A stretch of DNA of 64,000 nucleotides from the NCBI GenBank assembly GCA_963698645.1, contig CAVORP010000003.1, positions 443,800-507,799 of the forward strand. Direction: 5' to 3'. Under the pieces are notes generated by a model that saw only the letters and a program-made list of their open reading frames with translations, did not search any database and was not told the origin of the DNA. Of this stretch, positions 17,447 to 26,300 are shown in pieces. The translations under genes were made by a program, and so were the position numbers. Each line of letters starts with the position of its first letter. Positions within the stretch are counted from its first letter, which is position 1. Origin of the DNA: Ovoidimarina sp963698645. Its GTDB lineage: Bacteria; Pseudomonadota; Alphaproteobacteria; Rhodobacterales; Rhodobacteraceae.

Positions 17447-18772
17447 TTACCTACCCGCGTCGACCTCCACCCTCTTGTCGGCGACCGCAAGGATCGCATC
17501 GCACATGACGTCCATGATCGTGTCGATCGCATCATGTGTTGCGATGTAGGGCGGAGCGATGGCCAGGACGTCGCCAATGACGCGGAAGAAGACCCCGCGC
17601 CTTTCAGCTTCGGTGCCCACAGCTTGGCCCGGGTTCTCGCCAAGTCGCCCCGGTTCGAACTCGACTGCCGCCAGCATCCCTTTGCAGCGGGTATCGAACA
17701 CGCCGGGAAGGCCCGCGATCTCCGCAAGCCGCGCCTCGATTCGCGCGCCCAGATCGCCCACGTGGCGCGGCAGGTCCATCTCCTCGTAGATGTCCAGGCA
17801 TTCGAGCGCGACCGCAGCACCCACCGGATGCCCACCATAGGTCATACCGTGCCCGAAGGTCCCATAGCCGTGGGCAAGATCGGCCACCCGGTCGCGCACC
17901 TTGTCCGTCATCGCAACAGCCGACATCGGGAACACGGAGGCCGTCATCTGTTTGGCCATTGTCATGAGGTCGGGTCGAATCCCCCATGTTTCGCAGGCGA
18001 ACCATTCCCCGGTTCGGCCGAAGCCGGTGATGATCTCGTCGGCGATTAGAAGTATGTCATGGCGCGCCAACACATCCTGGATTTCGTCCCAGTAGCCTTC
18101 GGGTGGCAAGATCACTCCGCCCGCGCCCATGGCGGGCTCGCCGATGAAGGCCGAGATCGTGGCGGGATCGGCATCTCGGATGAGTTGGTCGAGTTCTCGC
18201 GCCCGACGCCTGGAGAACGCGATCTCGCTCTCGCCTGGCTCCGCATCGCGGACATAATGTGGCCGCCCGGTGCGCAGAACGTCCGCTAGGGGCAGGCCGA
18301 ACCCATCATGACAGTAGCCGAACCCGGTCATCGCCGCGCTCACTTGCCCGGAGCCATGATAAGAGCCCTCGCGCGCAATGAATCGTGTTCTGTCCGGCTT
18401 GCCCTGTGCCGAATGGTAGAACCGCGCAAGTTTCGCCGCGCTCTCGACCGCCTCGGAGCCCGAGGTGGCGAAAAGGACATGGTTCAAATCGCCGGGCATA
18501 CGGGCAGCCAGCCTTGCGGCAAGCGTCTCCGTCACGTCTGGGGTGCGGCCCATGAAGCTGTGGTAGTAGGCGAGCTGCTCCATTTGCGCCGACATCGCGC
18601 GGGTCAACCGGTCCGGCGAGAAGCCCAGCGACGCACACCAGAGCGCCGATACTGCGTCGATGAAGACCCGGCCGTCGCTATCCGTCACGCGGATGCCATC
18701 CCCGGACACGATGCGACGCGGTGGTTCCCGACAGGCAGCGATCGGATCTGTGAAGGGGTAGAGTTGCGACAT
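17447..18772 (-). CDS. Class III (omega) aminotransferase, PLP-dependent
   Basis: A 441-residue fold-type I aminotransferase. Seen: FATSGSEAVESAAKLAR for phosphate binding, the DEIITGFGRTGEWFA motif holding the PLP-binding Asp, and MTMAKQMTASVFP holding the Schiff-base lysine. The family transfers amino groups from taurine, beta-alanine, polyamines or similar omega-amines to pyruvate or 2-oxoglutarate. Being next to the peptide importer suggests processing of an amine released from its substrate, but it may be a separate unit: 550 bp separate it from that operon. Confidence 0.88.
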   Translation of the reverse strand: MSQLYPFTDPIAACREPPRRIVSGDGIRVTDSDGRVFIDAVSALWCASLGFSPDRLTRAMSAQMEQLAYYHSFMGRTPDVTETLAARLAARMPGDLNHVLFATSGSEAVESAAKLARFYHSAQGKPDRTRFIAREGSYHGSGQVSAAMTGFGYCHDGFGLPLADVLRTGRPHYVRDAEPGESEIAFSRRRARELDQLIRDADPATISAFIGEPAMGAGGVILPPEGYWDEIQDVLARHDILLIADEIITGFGRTGEWFACETWGIRPDLMTMAKQMTASVFPMSAVAMTDKVRDRVADLAHGYGTFGHGMTYGGHPVGAAVALECLDIYEEMDLPRHVGDLGARIEARLAEIAGLPGVFDTRCKGMLAAVEFEPGRLGENPGQAVGTEAERRGVFFRVIGDVLAIAPPYIATHDAIDTIMDVMCDAILAVADKRVEVDAGR

Positions 18773-19095
18773 GGATGCCTCCGGGAGCAGGTCGGATCAT
18801 CCTCTCAAGGTGATGCCTTCGTCAAATTCATATTTCATGACGGTCGGGGTCTGTTTGCCAATTTAGATTGCGGCTTCCGATCTTGACCGGCACCGCGCCC
18901 TTGCTCCGCGTAATTGGCGGTTTGGTATCGGGCGAAGCGGGAGTTTCGTTCGCATTTAGGTCATTGGTGCCAAGCGCAGCGAATGGCGGCTCTGAGCCCG
19001 TAGCGGCCGCTGGTATTCCGCGCTGCTTTCGCGCCGATTGCCAGGAAGATCACTCCGGTTGCGGCGCCGGGGTTTCCCCCTGTGCTATCTGAACC
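18773..19095. other. Intergenic, no gene seen
   Basis: No convincing reading frame. Around 18964-19012 is a degraded copy of the short intergenic repeat family (CGCAGCGAATGGCGGCTCTGAGCCC). The promoter of the aminotransferase should lie in the first 100 bp. Confidence 0.5.
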
Positions 19096-19683
19096 TCAGG
19101 TGCGGGCGGCGAGGTAGAGGTCGATCAGATCGTCCACCGCCTCGTGGAGGCTGCGTTCATGACTCAGCCGGCCTGCGACGGCGAGGGCGAAGACCCCGTA
19201 GAGCCCGTTCCAGAGGAGGCGGGCGTCGCGCAGCCGGCGATCCGCCTGATCGGGACCGTAGAGTTCGGAAATCGCCTCGCAGAGAAGATCGAGCAGCCTC
19301 TGGATTTCGGAAAGATAGGCGGGCGTTGCCTCGTGTTCGGGGGCGAAGGGATAGTTGATGATTGTGTCCCATTCCCGGGGATGGGCGCTGGCGAAGGTGA
19401 CGAATCCGTCGGCGAGAGAGCGCAGGCGGTTCTGGAGGGAGCCGTCTGCGGCATTGGCGCGGCAATGGGCGTAGAGCATCCTGAGCGTTTCGGTGTTCAT
19501 CTGTTCCACGAGGTCGTCGCGATTCCGGAATACCTGGTAGATCGTGCCGCTGGTGTAGCCGATTCGGTCGGCAAGTTTGCGGGTGGTAAGGGCGGAAACG
19601 CCCTCTTCGCGAACGATCGATCGCGCCGCTTCGAGGGCCAGATCCTTGAGTTCGGCGCGTGTATGATCTGACCTTCTTGCCAT
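19096..19683 (-). CDS. TetR/AcrR-family transcriptional regulator
   Basis: A 195-residue regulator with an N-terminal TetR DNA-binding domain (residues 10-55: ALTTRKLADRIGYTSGTIYQVFRNRDDLV, read in parts) and a helical C-terminal ligand domain related to the TetR_C WHG type (RLLWNGLYGVFALAVAGRL). It is transcribed away from the membrane protein/ACP/radical SAM genes. The 110 bp between them holds two matching quasi-palindromes, so it most likely represses that cassette and itself and responds to a small ligand. Confidence 0.88.
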   Translation of the reverse strand: MARRSDHTRAELKDLALEAARSIVREEGVSALTTRKLADRIGYTSGTIYQVFRNRDDLVEQMNTETLRMLYAHCRANAADGSLQNRLRSLADGFVTFASAHPREWDTIINYPFAPEHEATPAYLSEIQRLLDLLCEAISELYGPDQADRRLRDARLLWNGLYGVFALAVAGRLSHERSLHEAVDDLIDLYLAART

Positions 19684-19726
19684 ATTTCAGAGACTTACAG
19701 GAAAGTTGACGTGAAGGTCAAGAAAA

Positions 19727-19778
19727 ATATTGACCAGTGATTAATTTTGGGGCTGATATATTGACCAATGATTAATTT
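19727..19778. promoter_or_regulatory. Tandem TetR-type operators
   Basis: Two 21-bp direct repeats differing at one base start at 19727 and 19758, 31 bp apart (about three helical turns). Each contains a 15-bp quasi-palindrome, TTGACCAGTGATTAA (19730-19744) and TTGACCAATGATTAA (19761-19775), both fitting TTRAYCANTGRTYAA. A further GGTCAA half-site lies at about 19715. The second operator is 18 bp before the ATG at 19793. Confidence 0.65.
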
Positions 19779-19792
19779 CAAGGAGCGATCCG

Positions 19793-20308
19793 ATGACTGC
19801 ACTCCCAGACCGCGTCATCCCGATGCCGCAGATGACGGCGACGGCTGTGCCTGCACACCGGGTTTCGCCCGGGGCGCGGCAAGCCGCCTATCTCGGCGCC
19901 CGGGCCCAGGCAATTGCGTGGTGCTCGATCCTGTGCGGGGCGCTGACCGGGATGCTGATGGGGCTCTGGTCCTTCGATGGCCCGATTCCGGTGCCAGGCT
20001 GGATCGGTAGCTATGACGAACTGCCGCGCCGATTCCTGCGGCTGGCCCATGTGGCGATGTTCGCGCTCGGGATGCTGCATGTGATGGTGGGGAAGTGGCT
20101 ATCAATCTCCGAGATGCCGTCCAGGCACAAGACTTCGGCCTATGTCATGATGGCCGCGGGGAACGTGCTGATGCCGGCCGTGCTGATCGGAGCGGCAATC
20201 TGGGCTCCGCTCAAGTACCTGACCGCCGTGCCGACGCTGGCGTTGACCATTGCGTTTACGATCGTCGCGCAGGATGCGGTGCGTGCAGTGCGGAGGGTGC
20301 GAGCATGA
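19793..20308 (+). CDS. Small polytopic membrane protein, first gene of the ACP/radical SAM cassette
   Basis: 171 residues with about four transmembrane helices (near 41-60, 84-104, 116-138 and 143-160). The second helix holds two histidines in RLAHVAMFALGMLHVMVGKW. AAGGAG sits 8 bases before the ATG. Its stop overlaps the ACP start (ATGA). I do not recognise a named family. The paired His residues in a helix could bind haem or metal, or it may be a membrane scaffold for the two soluble partners; both are guesses. Confidence 0.75.
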   Translation: MTALPDRVIPMPQMTATAVPAHRVSPGARQAAYLGARAQAIAWCSILCGALTGMLMGLWSFDGPIPVPGWIGSYDELPRRFLRLAHVAMFALGMLHVMVGKWLSISEMPSRHKTSAYVMMAAGNVLMPAVLIGAAIWAPLKYLTAVPTLALTIAFTIVAQDAVRAVRRVRA

Positions 20309-20565
20309 CCGCGCAGGGCATCGAACAGGCCGTCCGGGCCGCGCTTGCGGACCTGACGGGTGAGGACATCTCGGCGATTGGACCGGATGAGGAACTGGGG
20401 GCGGCGATCGGACTCGACAGCCTCGGACGGCTGGAACTACTGGCAGAAGTGGAGGACCGGTTCGACCTTTTCTTCGCCGATGCCGACAGCGAGAGCGCCG
20501 GGACCATCCGAGGCATGATCGATATGGTTACGCGGGAACTGGCCCGCGCAGAGGAGGCCGCGTAA
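20305..20565 (+). CDS. Acyl carrier protein, stand-alone
   Basis: 86 residues with the carrier-protein fold: three acidic helices and the phosphopantetheine site GLDSLGRLELLAEVE, modified Ser at position 39. It differs clearly from a housekeeping AcpP (which has DSLDTVEL) and resembles carrier proteins of specialised pathways. It overlaps both neighbours (ATGA at the start, TAATG at the stop), so stoichiometric coupled translation is expected. It needs a phosphopantetheinyl transferase encoded elsewhere. Confidence 0.87.
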   Translation: MTAQGIEQAVRAALADLTGEDISAIGPDEELGAAIGLDSLGRLELLAEVEDRFDLFFADADSESAGTIRGMIDMVTRELARAEEAA

Positions 20566-21911
20566 TGCGTATCGGATTGATTGCGATGAGCGGGGTGCGG
20601 GTGCGCACCAGGGAACTGGCGGAACTGGGCGTGACGCTTCCAGGCTTCGTGAACCGGGGCAAGGTGATCGCCTCGCTGCCGAGCCTCGGCCTTCTGACCG
20701 TCGCGGCGCTGACGCCGCCCAATGTCGAGGTCGAATACGTCGAGTTTGATGAGGTTCCGGAGGCGGATGCGGATCTGCCGATGTTCGACCTTGTGGGGTT
20801 GTCGTCCTTCACCGCGCGGATCGATGCGACCTATGCGCTGGCCGACCGGTATCGCGCCATGGGCGTGCCGGTGGTGCTGGGCGGCCTGCACGTGACGCTG
20901 ATGCCCGACGAGGCGCAGGCCCATGCCGACGCCATCGTGCTGGACGGGGCGGAGGGCGCATGGCCCGAGTTGGTCCGGGATTTCCAGGCTGGGTGCATGA
21001 AGCCTCGCTACCGGGGCCTCAAGAAGGATGTCTTCAAGCCCGAGAACTATGTGGAACCGCGGTTCGACCTGCTGAAGGGCCGGCCTTACAACCGGGTGAC
21101 GGTGCAGACCTCGCGGGGCTGCCCGATCAACTGTGAGTTCTGCGCGGCGAGCATCCGCATCACGTCGAGCTTTCAGCAAAAGCCGGTGGAGCGGGTGATC
21201 TCGGAGCTCAGGGCGGTGACGGAAGTGGTGGACCTGCCGTTTGTCGAGTTCGCCGATGACAACACCTTCGTGAACAAGAAGTGGGGCAAGGCGCTATTGC
21301 GCGAGATGGCAGCCATGAACTTAAAGTGGTTCACGGAGACTGATATCACCGTGGCCGACGACCCAGAGCTTCTGGACCTGATGGCGAAGGCGGGGTGCCG
21401 GCAGGTCCTGATCGGGTTTGAGAGCCCGAGCGCGGCGGGGTTGCGCGGCCTTGACCCACATGATTGGAAGGCGCGTCGGTTCGACACCTATCTGGACGCG
21501 ATTGCGCGCATTCAGGGCGCCGGGATCTCCGTGAACGGCACCTTCGTGCTGGGCCTCGATTCCCATACACCGGAGATATTTGCCGAGCTTCGGGATTTCG
21601 TGCGCACCTCGAACCTTCTGGAGGTCCAGCTGACAGTGCAGACGCCGTTTCCCGGCACACCGCTTTATGCGCGGCTGAAGCAGGCGGGGCGGCTCCTGAC
21701 CGACCGGTTCTGGGATCGCTGCACGCTGTTCGACGTGAACTACCGGCCGCTTCGGATGAGCGTGGACGAGCTTGAGGGCGGATTCCGGTGGCTGGCGGGC
21801 GAAGTTTACAACGAGTGCGAGTTCAGCCGGCGTAAACGGCATTACATGGATCTGACGCGGGCGCGCACTGCCGGTCTCGGCCCGCCGCGTCCCATGCAGC
21901 TGTCGGCCTGA
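20565..21911 (+). CDS. Radical SAM protein with an N-terminal B12-binding-like domain
   Basis: 448 residues. Residues 1-140 form a Rossmann-like B12-binding-type domain (LVGLSSFTARIDATYALADR, VVLGGLHVTLMPDEAQ) but I see no DxHxxG cobalamin motif. The radical SAM core begins near 180, with the CxxxCxxC cluster ligands at Cys186, Cys190 and Cys193 (SRGCPINCEFC) and later GFESPSAAGLRG and NGTFVLGLDSHTPE. This layout (COG1032) is shared by methylases, cyclases and oxygenase-like enzymes. Translation is coupled to the ACP gene, so an ACP-bound substrate is a reasonable hypothesis. Confidence 0.88.
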   Translation: MRIGLIAMSGVRVRTRELAELGVTLPGFVNRGKVIASLPSLGLLTVAALTPPNVEVEYVEFDEVPEADADLPMFDLVGLSSFTARIDATYALADRYRAMGVPVVLGGLHVTLMPDEAQAHADAIVLDGAEGAWPELVRDFQAGCMKPRYRGLKKDVFKPENYVEPRFDLLKGRPYNRVTVQTSRGCPINCEFCAASIRITSSFQQKPVERVISELRAVTEVVDLPFVEFADDNTFVNKKWGKALLREMAAMNLKWFTETDITVADDPELLDLMAKAGCRQVLIGFESPSAAGLRGLDPHDWKARRFDTYLDAIARIQGAGISVNGTFVLGLDSHTPEIFAELRDFVRTSNLLEVQLTVQTPFPGTPLYARLKQAGRLLTDRFWDRCTLFDVNYRPLRMSVDELEGGFRWLAGEVYNECEFSRRKRHYMDLTRARTAGLGPPRPMQLSA

Positions 21912-22125
21912 CACGATGGGAGCGATGCCAATGGCGCTGGCCGATGAGGCGGGGATTGCCCTGTCCGTTCCCCTAGAACTGGGCCAATAATCTGTTTGCA
22001 TGAGGGGAACTTGGCTTATCTAGGAAACCATACTTAAGCGAAGATGTGTTGAGGTTGCTGCTTAGGATCGAGTTAAATCTCTCTGCTGGTGACTACGTGG
22101 TATCAGCTTTCCGAGTGAATGTCCG

Positions 22126-22187
22126 AATTGTCCGCACAGGAGACGTTGGCGCAGATCGCAGCGAACGGCCGCTTGGAGCCCAACTAA
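22126..22187. repeat. Short intergenic repeat (GTCCGC/GCGGAC family)
   Basis: A copy of the dispersed family: TTGTCCGCA...GGAGAC-GTTGGCGCAGATCGCAGCGAACGG and CCGCTTGGAGCCCAA. The right end is diverged. See the copy at 46176 for the consensus. Confidence 0.6.
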
Positions 22188-22636
22188 ACCTTGTCTATCA
22201 AGTGCGCTGAATCAGAATAGCCGACTTTCCAGTCAACGACGCTTCCCAGAACACCGCAGTTCGTGCAGCGCTCTCCAATAGATACCCATCTAACGTCCTG
22301 CTGTTCTCCGGATGACTCTGGATAAAGTGAAAAGCCGACCCCGAGATTGCAAACACCGCTGCCACATTCGGTGCAAATCCATTTCTCCGGCTCGGCTTCA
22401 TCCCAGTAATCTTCGCTATCGCAAATCCATTGAGATTCCTGGCACTTGGAGCAAGTTCGCCTAGCCACTCCTTCGTCCTGGTCAGCTTCGTATTCGAAGC
22501 TTTCGGACCCACAATTGCACTTGCATATGCGCGTGACATCAACGGCGTAGCCTTCCGCTTCATATGCTATTAGGTACTCAGAGATGTCGCTTGCATCGGT
22601 TCCAACCCACCACTTACCTGAAGTGTCTATCGTCAT
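22184..22636 (-). CDS. Cys-rich zinc-ribbon-like protein of unknown function
   Basis: 150 residues with at least four Cys pairs: ICKCNCGS, RTCSKCQES, WICTECGSGVC and ERCTNCGV. They are spaced like two or three zinc ribbons in an acidic protein. The N-terminus (GKWWVGTDASDISEYL) is not recognised. No signal peptide or membrane segment. It has an A/T-richer composition than neighbours and is flanked on both sides by short intergenic repeats, so it may be acquired cargo. It probably binds Zn(II); DNA or protein partners unknown. Confidence 0.6.
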   Translation of the reverse strand: MTIDTSGKWWVGTDASDISEYLIAYEAEGYAVDVTRICKCNCGSESFEYEADQDEGVARRTCSKCQESQWICDSEDYWDEAEPEKWICTECGSGVCNLGVGFSLYPESSGEQQDVRWVSIGERCTNCGVLGSVVDWKVGYSDSAHLIDKV

Positions 22637-23079
22637 GTTATCTCATCGCAATCTAAACGCTTTCTTACTTAATCCATCAACAAAAAGCCGGTAGCAATCT
22701 AATTCAGTGAACGTCCGCTTGGTCCCGCAGAGCCGACGTTCATGCCGCCTGCAGCGAATGTCTGTTTTGAGCCCCAAGCAGACTTGGCAAAACTTCGGCC
22801 AAAGCGAGGAAAGTAGGGCCTGCGGTGGCTAGGCTTCTCGACCTAATCGTATAGAGGATCACCCCTACACTCCACCGGCAAGAAGGATGGCAACTTCTGA
22901 AGCATTCGGACCAGTTATTCCGGCCATCTTCAGGATCGGCGAAATGCGCCTGTCGTGATTTGCCAACACTACTTAATTCGGTACGCACGAGGACTTGCTC
23001 CTCGATTACCTGAAAAATTGGGTTCCAATTTCCGGCGGACAGAGAATCATGCAACTGCTCAAGAAAATAGCTGTAAAAA
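22637..23079. other. Intergenic with a diverged short repeat
   Basis: A diverged copy of the short repeat family spans about 22720-22785 (CCCGCAGAGCCGACGTT, then GCAGCGAATGTCTGTTTTGAGCCCC). No other coding potential I would defend. Confidence 0.45.
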
Positions 23080-23898
23080 TCACCCCTCCGCTGGTGGGAC
23101 GGCGCGCTGATAGAGATGCCATGTGGTGTGGCCTAGGATCGGCAGGGTGAAGATCAGGCCCAGAAACACTGGCGCCAGCGACAGCAGCATGGTGACCGAG
23201 ATGATCGCCGCCCAGGTAAGCATAACCACCGGGTTTTCCCGGACGACAGCAATGGAGGTCAGCATGGCGGACACGAAATCGATCTCCCGGTCAAGCAGCA
23301 TGGGCATGGCGACGACTGTCAACGCGAACAATGCCGCCGACAGGAACGCGCCCACGCAGGTGCCGATTGCAAGGAAGGTCCAGCCCTCGGGCGTGAAGAA
23401 GACGATGTTCAAAAACCCGTCCAAATCCGAGAAGGATGAATCCTGCAGCACGATCACCAGCACAATCCGAAACTGGTAAAACCAGACCCACAAAACGAAC
23501 AGGGTGACAAAGGCCATCCAGCCCATTTCACGCTTGCGTTGATTGGCCATGACGGCGAGGATTTCAGACCAGCCGAAACTCTCTCCCTTCTGCAACTGGC
23601 GGGACATTTCATAAAGACCGGCGCAGGCAAAAGGCGCGACCAGCGGAAAGGCGATCGCTGCGGGAATGATCATCCAGATCTTGCCGAGCCAGACGAGGCA
23701 CCAGACAAACAGGATGCCGAAAACTGCAAAAAACAGGCCGAAGGAGCCGCTCATGAAAGGGCGCGCCAGAAAGTCGGAAAACCCGGCCCTCAGCGACGCG
23801 GCGATATCATCCGCGGTCACCTTGTTGACCGTGGGCATGGCCTGCTTCTGCGGCTTCAGATCGTCCGGCGGTGTGGACCCTGCGGTCTTGGATGCCAT
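23080..23898 (-). CDS. DUF2189-family integral membrane protein
   Basis: 272 residues with about six hydrophobic helices, including LFVLWVWFYQF and a GWSEILAVMANQRKREMGWMAF loop that I associate with DUF2189. The N-terminus is cytosolic and polar; the ATG at 23898 is preceded by a GGAGGA-type site. Function unknown; in Rhodobacteraceae such proteins are often near respiratory genes, which is not the case here. Confidence 0.8.
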   Translation of the reverse strand: MASKTAGSTPPDDLKPQKQAMPTVNKVTADDIAASLRAGFSDFLARPFMSGSFGLFFAVFGILFVWCLVWLGKIWMIIPAAIAFPLVAPFACAGLYEMSRQLQKGESFGWSEILAVMANQRKREMGWMAFVTLFVLWVWFYQFRIVLVIVLQDSSFSDLDGFLNIVFFTPEGWTFLAIGTCVGAFLSAALFALTVVAMPMLLDREIDFVSAMLTSIAVVRENPVVMLTWAAIISVTMLLSLAPVFLGLIFTLPILGHTTWHLYQRAVPPAEG

Positions 23899-24030
23899 GA
23901 CATACTCCTCCCAAAGCAGGGCGCAGCGATGGTCCGTTTGTCAACCATCCCGAGCGGTGAGCCAGACATCCCTCCTCCGTATCAGAGTTTGGATCAGGCG
24001 AGGTATTTGGGCAAGGGAGGAGTTTGGCAG

Positions 24031-24095
24031 CTTAGTCCGCAAAGCGGACCTTGGCGAGGAGCGCACTGAGCGGCCGCTTCGAGTCCGAAGCGGAA
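24031..24095. repeat. Short intergenic repeat (GTCCGC/GCGGAC family)
   Basis: Starts TTAGTCCGCAAAGCGGACC and ends CGAGTCCGAAGCGGAA. Good copy of the dispersed family described at 46176. A weaker copy lies at about 24679-24735. Confidence 0.65.
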
Positions 24096-24289
24096 GCATC
24101 GGATGCGAAAGAGTTAATCGCCGGTGCTTTGAGCGTTGGCATCCTTGGATTGCGGTCACACGAAAATCTGATCCCTGCCTATCAATCTGACTTCGCCTGG
24201 GCATGGGGGCCTGTAGTCTACCCATTTCATTTGACCAAAGAAGAGGTTGAGGCTTACCTTACGTCATTGTATTTTTCGAGCTATTCAAA

Positions 24290-24607
24290 ATGTTTCAATC
24301 CGTCGCGTTACTTGCGCTGATTTCTGCCTTCTTCTACTGCGTGGCAATGGTCGCGATGAAGTTCTTGGCAGAGCTACCAAGCATTGGTCTGGTTCTCATT
24401 ATCGGCGCTGCACTGCTTACGGCAGCTACGTTCGAGGTCTTTGCGCTCAGGCATGAACGCCTGGGTCTTATCTACGTCGGCATCCTGGGGGCCGAGGTGG
24501 TCATCCTTGGCACGATCTCCCTGTTTCACTTTGACGAAACCTATTCCGTTCGAGAGCTGGCAGGGATGGGCCTGGTTCTGGTCGGGACCGCACTTGCCTG
24601 GACCTGA
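24290..24607 (+). CDS. Small four-helix membrane protein, EamA/SMR-like
   Basis: 105 residues with four hydrophobic helices and the pattern of a half-size drug/metabolite transporter: AFFYCVAMVAMKFLAELPS, LIIGAALLTAATFEVFAL, LIYVGILGAEVVILGT, then ELAGMGLVLVGTALAW in helix 4. Such proteins work as dimers. No partner gene is next to it. An upstream in-frame region is occupied by the repeat at 24031, so the ATG at 24290 is preferred. Substrate not predictable. Confidence 0.65.
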   Translation: MFQSVALLALISAFFYCVAMVAMKFLAELPSIGLVLIIGAALLTAATFEVFALRHERLGLIYVGILGAEVVILGTISLFHFDETYSVRELAGMGLVLVGTALAWT

Positions 24608-24984
24608 TGTGAGGCAGCCGACGGTTTTCAGGGCAGGACCGGCGCATGTGCGCACTGCATAATTCGATCCCATTCGGTAGCTTTGTCCGCTCAGTGGACC
24701 TATGTCATTAGATGGCCGATGTCCGGACCGATCCCTTCTTGCTGGATTTCTGCAACAAGATGAAATTCAGCTTCGTCGGTATGGTCCTTAGCGACCGGTT
24801 AGGGTGGACGTCTTTGGCAAGGCAATATTTCCAATGGGAAACGCTAATGTCTTAATCGTCGTTATTACACCACGAACCTAACCGCGTACGCGACGCCATA
24901 AGAGCTTAATTTTCCTCATTTTCATCCTCCTAAGCTGCTATAGTTTGGCCTCGTGCAAAGGCCTTCTTGATCAGGAGAACCACC
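24608..24984. other. Intergenic, A/T-rich promoter region before the pirin gene
   Basis: Apart from a weak copy of the short repeat (about 24679-24735) nothing coding is visible. The last 120 bp is A/T-rich and should contain the pirin promoter. Confidence 0.4.
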
Positions 24985-25890
24985 ATGACCCGAGCGTCTA
25001 GTAATCTTAAACTTGACCAAGTGATACTGCCTTCTGTCAGAGACCTTGGTGGTGGATTTGAAGTTCGGCGCGCGTTGCCCTCTGCACAGCGACAGATGGT
25101 CGGTCCATTCATTTTTTTTGACAGCTTTGGCCCTGCGGTTTTTCGCGGGGACGAGGATATCGACATCAGGCCGCACCCACATATTGGCCTCGCAACTGTC
25201 ACCTATCTGATTGAGGGGAACAGCATACATCGCGACAGTGAAGGATATGTGCAGTCAATCGAGCCTGGCGAAGTCAATATGATGACGGCAGGCCGTGGCA
25301 TCGTGCATTCAGAGCGCGTAGGTGCGGAATTTCGTCAAAACGGTGGGAGCGTGTTCGGGTTTCAGACTTGGCTCGCTATGCCCAAAGAGTTGGAAGAGAC
25401 CGACCCGGGCTTTCAACATGTTGCGGCATCGGAAATCCCAATGGATCAGGGGGATGGGGTCAGTATGTCCCTCTTGGCCGGGACATTGAACGGGCACAAA
25501 TCCCCAACCAAGGTGTTCGCTGAGACGCTTTATGCGGACCTAAGTCTATTGGATGGCGCCCGGTACAAGGTCGACTCCGCACACATTGAGCGAGCGATGT
25601 ATGTGGTCAGTGGGTCAGTAGAAATAGTTGGACAGGAAGGATCTTTTGGCAAAGATCAGCTTGTGGTTTTCCAACCGCAGGCGGAAATCGTCATCAAAGC
25701 GAGTGAGGCATCGCGTTTGATGTTATTGGGCGGCGAGCCTTTCCCGGAGGAGCGCCACATTTTTTGGAATTTTGTATCCAGCAGTCGCGAACGCATTGAA
25801 CAGGCTGCTGAAGATTGGAGCGAACGCCGCTTTCCCGGCATAGTTGGGGAAGACGAATTTATGCCGTTGCCTGACGAGATTAAATTCTGA
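24985..25890 (+). CDS. Pirin family protein
   Basis: 301 residues with two cupin barrels. The N-terminal one carries the pirin motifs FIFFDSFGPAVF, DIRPHPHIGLATVTYL and MMTAGRGIVHSER, which supply the His and Glu metal ligands. A TTG at 24967 is in frame, but the ATG at 24985 has AGGAG 8 bases upstream and fits homologues. Bacterial pirins are iron proteins with quercetinase or regulatory roles; which applies here is unknown. Monocistronic. Confidence 0.9.
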   Translation: MTRASSNLKLDQVILPSVRDLGGGFEVRRALPSAQRQMVGPFIFFDSFGPAVFRGDEDIDIRPHPHIGLATVTYLIEGNSIHRDSEGYVQSIEPGEVNMMTAGRGIVHSERVGAEFRQNGGSVFGFQTWLAMPKELEETDPGFQHVAASEIPMDQGDGVSMSLLAGTLNGHKSPTKVFAETLYADLSLLDGARYKVDSAHIERAMYVVSGSVEIVGQEGSFGKDQLVVFQPQAEIVIKASEASRLMLLGGEPFPEERHIFWNFVSSSRERIEQAAEDWSERRFPGIVGEDEFMPLPDEIKF

Positions 25891-26300
25891 CGATGTTCAT
25901 TGAAGGCGGCCATTTGACTTGCTGATGTCCACAGCAGCTTTGTCCGCATTTGAGATATCTGACACTTACGCGGCGAACGACCGGTTCGGATCTTGTCGTA
26001 TAAACCCGCATTGAACGACCGCGTTGGGTGATGTGTGCTGCACCGCCGCAAGTCGGTTGCCGTCTTGACCCAGGTATCTGGGAGATCGACGCGGCAGGCA
26101 CATGAGGCCGGTTCGTCCCGCAGAGCAGACCTTGGTTCAGAGTGCAGTGAACGTCAGCTTTTGGGTCTCTTCTGCTGAAGTGACTGGACTTACTGGCTGG
26201 GGGAAGCGGTACTGGCCGTGTCGAAACATTGCTCGGACCTGCCGGGCTCCACGCAGTACAGGGTGCAGAATGATCCTGCTCCCGCAGAGTGGAGAAGACG
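25891..26300. other. Intergenic with repeats; left flank of the recombinase element
   Basis: Two diverged short repeats are visible (about 25930-25990 and 26107-26170). The region 26160-26290 before the DUF3489 gene is presumably the left end of the recombinase element, but I cannot place its boundary. Confidence 0.4.

Noticed and set aside
22740..23054. 104-residue minus-strand open frame in the intergenic region
   Set aside because: Overlaps a short repeat copy, lacks a ribosome site and has no recognisable pattern.
24051..24320. Plus-strand open frame upstream of the four-helix membrane protein
   Set aside because: Begins inside a copy of the dispersed repeat and overlaps the start of the better-supported membrane protein gene.
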